DNA of 64,000 bases, taken from Cymodocea nodosa (lineage: Eukaryota; Streptophyta; Magnoliopsida; Alismatales; Cymodoceaceae). The notes under the pieces are model-generated. The model was not told where the DNA came from, did no database searches, and saw only the letters and a program-made list of their open reading frames with translations. Made by a program: the position numbers and the translations under genes. Below, piece by piece: positions 60,771 through 64,000 of this stretch; within the stretch, counting starts at the first letter, position 1; the number at the start of each line of letters is the position of its first letter. The stretch lies in contig CM072339.1 in assembly GCA_036874045.1 (NCBI GenBank), positions 1,557,501 to 1,621,500 on the forward strand, written 5' to 3'.

Positions 60771-62148
60771 CTGTGGGGATTCAATAATTAGATTAGGTAA
60801 AATACAATATATGAAATAATGTAAATCAGCTCAAATGAAATTGATAACTCATTAATAGTGTATTAGATAAGGTAACACAAAACATATACGTCAGCTCAAA
60901 GCAATTTTTTTATCTAGAAATTTTATAGACCCCCCCGATGTTTTAGATTTTATTGATTTGTAAATATTTACAAGATATGGGAGGGACTACACCAAAACCC
61001 ATGAGAAAATACAATATAATGGACGGGTCCACTATTTACAATATGTTCATCATAACATATTAGCAGAAAACAAAGAACAATTACCAGTTTACAACTATAA
61101 GAAAGCTCACTTATAACAGAAAAAAATTGATGAACAGAATCTATAATGAAACTATAGGAGCTCAATCTTTTCCTGATCTAAGGTAAACCTTGTCTTTCTA
61201 AATTATGTCACTGATTCTTTTATGAAATTCAATTCTGTTGTGAAACTATTTATAATAGTCTTTATCAATACCCACGTTAACCAGCAAATCTTCTAGTACG
61301 TTGACCTCTCTATATTGGTGATATATTCCAAGAAAAAGGCTAGTAATTAGTTCATCTCCTTTATCCATTTTTCAAAAATTGGATTGCTGAAATATTTTTG
61401 TTGAAGAATATTGACAAGCTGAGTAGAACCACTTTCAATTTCAACCCAATAAAATTAAGGAATTTGTATAGTCTAAGACAATTAATGCATGCTCTTAGTT
61501 CAGATATCATACTAAAAGCTGCTAGAATAATCTCATATTAGAAATAGAAATAAGACTTGTACAATTAATATAACATTAAATTTCTTCACTCATAATCAAC
61601 TGATTTTGAGTTAGATGTCAACATTTCAACATTGTATTATAACTTATATTACAGTCTTTTGAGTATAAGTTTTTCCACATCTATCCGATCTAAAAATAAG
61701 AACATTTGTCAGACATAAAAAAGACTACAAGTAGAAAAGAGTGTTTCAAAAATTTCATATTAGAAATGAGAAGGGAATTTGTACAATTAATATAACATTA
61801 GACAACTCCACTCATAATCAATTAGTCTTAAATTGGATGTTCACATTTCAACAGAAGCAATACCATGATTATTATAATAAGCAGTCTTAATAAAATCCCC
61901 ATGATTAACAAGCTTCGATGTCTTATTCATAAAGTGTTTTTTGTTGCAGTTGGGCAGCTATTGCAGCTGTAGCAGCCCTCAGGGCATTGTTGTCTCACTG
62001 TAGCACTGTAGCATCAGGCTTTTGTTTCTTGTAAAAAAATATGCAACAGAAAGTTTTGTAAAAAATGCATTTAAATAGAAATTTTCTGCCTTTAGTGTAA
62101 AATTTTCACGGATTAAATCAAATGACAAAAATAATAGAGCATTCTAGA
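60771..62148. other. GPI8 intron, AT-rich
   Basis: No exon or transposon domain is supported. A run of C (CCCCCC) near 60930 follows a T-rich stretch. Two similar segments, about 61535-61610 and 61755-61830 (ATTTGTACAATTAATATAACATTA ... CACTCATAATCAA), are direct repeats about 220 bp apart. Confidence 0.5.
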
Positions 62149-62186
62149 AGAGTGCCACTTAAGGCCTAGAGTGCCACTTAAGGCCT
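62149..62186. repeat. Exact 19-bp tandem duplication
   Basis: AGAGTGCCACTTAAGGCCT occurs twice in a row (62149-62167 and 62168-62186). The second copy merges into the GGCCTGTTTGTGCAC end of the Harbinger-like relic. Confidence 0.9.
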
Positions 62187-62935
62187 GTTTGTGCACATTT
62201 TCCGTCAAGAAATGAAACAACGGGAGATCCAAAAAATAGTAGGAAATAGAAAGAAAAAGAAATGACAGAAAATAAAATGATGTTTGTGCACACTAGAAAG
62301 TTTGAGTTATTTGTAGATATTAGGAAATGACAAGAAATTTTTTTAAACAATTTAAATTTACCTTTATAAATCATTTTAAATATATATTATGAATATTTCT
62401 AAATTTTTGATGTATTAACTTCAAATAACTATACAAAATGCACATATAAAATAACTTTTTCATCAAAAGTAAAATTCATTAGAACTACATTGAATATATA
62501 TTTTTACATATTATCCCTCTCTCACATAGAATACATAATTCTTTCACGCAATACATCAGCTACTACTTTCCTTTGTTCCATGTTTAAATTAACAAAACAA
62601 TGTACAACTTCTTCAACATTATTAATAAATTCTTCATTTAATACAGCATTTTCTTCACGCAATTCATCTGCTAGATATTGTAATAAGTCTTCTCGATCTA
62701 CTCTTCTAATGAAATTATAAACAAGAAAACATGCTAAAACAATTTTAACTTGTGTTTCAAATAGATATGATATGTAACCTCGTAAAATTGCAAATCAATG
62801 CTTGATCACTCTAAATGTACGTTCTATAACATTTCTCAATTGAGAATGTACGTAATTGAAATTCTCTACCGCATTACTTGGAACTCGGCTTCTATAACTT
62901 ATTTGTTAAGCAATCGATACTAGTAATTTTTTTAA
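62181..62935 (-). mobile_element. Harbinger/PIF-type DNA transposon relic (transposase C-terminus)
   Basis: Minus-strand reading from about 62890 to 62500 gives SNAVENFNYVHSQLRNVIERTF, then FAILRGYISY and FETQVKIVLACFLVYNFIR. This is the end of the Harbinger DDE_4 transposase, where family members have 'HSxLRNxIERxFGxLKxRFxIL' and 'VLHNFI'. One in-frame stop interrupts it after the IERTFRVIKH part, and the N-terminal two-thirds is absent. The 62181 end, GGCCTGTTTGTGCACATTTT, looks like a terminal inverted repeat, but a partner on the other side was not found. It lies in the large GPI8 intron. Confidence 0.65.
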
Positions 62936-63059
62936 GATTTAAATTTTAAAGAATATAAAAGAAATATTATACTTTCCGATTAGTTTGCTATTTTTTTTGG
63001 GTTTACGTAACTAAATAATTTATACAAGTACAAATAAATTTTATCATGTAATTAATCTC

Positions 63060-64000
63060 ATTCGAAGCTTACGGTAAAGAAATAATTAGACATATATTTA
63101 ATTTTAATTAGCAGTAACGATGACCTTACCGACATTGAAGACCATATGTTTCCTCCGACACTGCCACCCATGAAAGGAATCACCGTGAAAGGTTGGCATG
63201 TCGAAGCACTAGATGGCGATTGGAGCAATCGGTAGTTGCCTATAGCTACAACCATTGTCGAGCCTCGGTGGCATCTTGATAGGCGACGGTAGTCGACAGA
63301 GACAACGACGACGGAAAGGTTGGCGGACAACCAACCTCTCGCATAACTAGTGGTAAGCAATAGGTGCAGGGCTGAAGAGGACAAAGCCACCGTCGTGGAA
63401 GAAGACGATGGTGGGAAACTTCTGGTTGTGCTTGCCATGGGTACTAGTATGGTTGGCATGGGACTAGGATTGCATTTAGGGTGACGGTAGTGGCGAGGCC
63501 TTGGTTGGGTGGGGTCGTGGGGAAGAGGGGCCTCATCAAGGTGTCGTTGGGGTTGACAACCAAACCAAGGAAGGGGGCTGGTGGTGCACATTCGACGATG
63601 ACGTAGAATCATGGGCAAGCTAGAAGTCGACAAAAGGAGGAAGGTGTCGATGGAAGGAGGAATGTGTGTGGAGGGAAGGTGGATCGTGAGGGCGTCGACA
63701 ATGCCTGCGTCAATGTCAGTCAGGATTGAGGTGCGATAATCTTCAAAGCTTTTTCCCCTTGTTTTGGACCTGAGGAAGGCGAGTGTGCTTCGATCGCAAG
63801 TCGACAACATGTGCGAAGGGAAGGTGAAAGAAATCGCTACTGCAAGCTAGAAGTTGACGGAAGGAGGAATGCATGTGGAGGGAAGGTGGATCGTAAGGGC
63901 GTCGACAACACCTGCATCGTCAACGTCGGTCGGGATTGAGGCACGGTATCGGACGAGGTTTTTCCCCTTATTTCGGACCTCTTGAGCTCGGCAACCAACG
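63060..64000. repeat. GC-rich segment with a 230-bp-spaced direct repeat at the window edge
   Basis: The segment 63613-63775 (GCAAGCTAGAAGTCGAC ... GGTGGATCGTGAGGGCGTCG ... TTTTTCCCCTTGTTTTGGACC) recurs at 63842-63983 with small changes and an internal deletion of about 20 bp. The second copy nears the window edge. The repeat lies in GC-richer DNA (63120-64000) that keeps a 250-codon minus frame open from 63810 to 63058. That frame is Ser/Pro/Thr-rich and matches no family, so I do not call it a gene. Confidence 0.7.

Noticed and set aside
63058-63810. 250-codon minus-strand open frame
   Set aside because: Ser/Pro/Thr-rich without domain, overlaps a direct DNA repeat, and lies in GC-rich DNA where long chance frames are common.

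Overview
The window is nuclear DNA of a flowering plant, most likely a monocot. The evidence is GT-AG spliced genes of plant-only families, a MIR156 locus, plant-type Ty1/copia elements primed by initiator tRNA-Met, RTE and L1-type LINE relics and Harbinger relics, all in AT-rich intergenic DNA. The species cannot be fixed from sequence alone. Exon structures were assembled by hand from GT-AG sites, reading phase and family resemblance. No alignment was run.

Layout. 1-9.4 kb is gene-poor: an L1-type LINE relic (about 0.3-1.8 kb), a possible cytochrome P450 scrap (3.7 kb), the 3' half of an RTE-type LINE (4.3-6.0 kb), an AT-rich minisatellite (7.4-7.7 kb) and an orphan exon-like segment (8.45-8.58 kb). 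9.42-14.63 kb is a nearly whole Ty1/copia retrotransposon on the minus strand with 192-198 bp LTRs, a CTTGT target-site duplication and a very GC-rich tandem-repeat leader. 16.9-17.6 kb holds a small unrecognised membrane-protein gene.

20.5-31.1 kb has three minus-strand host genes in a row: a six-exon RRM protein of the NSR / RNA-binding protein 2 type, a single-exon domesticated Harbinger nuclease-like gene (ALP1/HARBI1-like), and an eight-exon USP-domain receptor-like kinase without a U-box. At 33.8-34.15 kb, on the plus strand, is a MIR156 gene with TATA box, hairpin, mature strand and star strand. 37.9-39.9 kb is a five-exon GDSL esterase/lipase. 41.5-44.5 kb is a CHUP1/AR791-like coiled-coil protein with an overlapping uORF. 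49.4-56.6 kb is a 19-exon GH35 beta-galactosidase (minus) with LTR-element relics in two introns. 58.2-60.8 kb holds the last five exons of the GPI transamidase subunit GPI8/PIG-K (minus). Its upstream exons lie beyond the window, across an intron of more than 3.2 kb that contains a Harbinger transposase relic and a GC-rich repeated segment.

The genes do not form one pathway. The nearest link is secretory: the beta-galactosidase and GDSL enzyme are predicted to be exported, and GPI8 attaches GPI anchors in the ER. I found no clear new multi-gene system. The most useful observations are the MIR156 locus, the ATGA-overlapping uORF, the repeated coiled coil, the duplicated last exon of the RRM gene, the GC-rich copia leader and the unrecognised 199-aa membrane protein.
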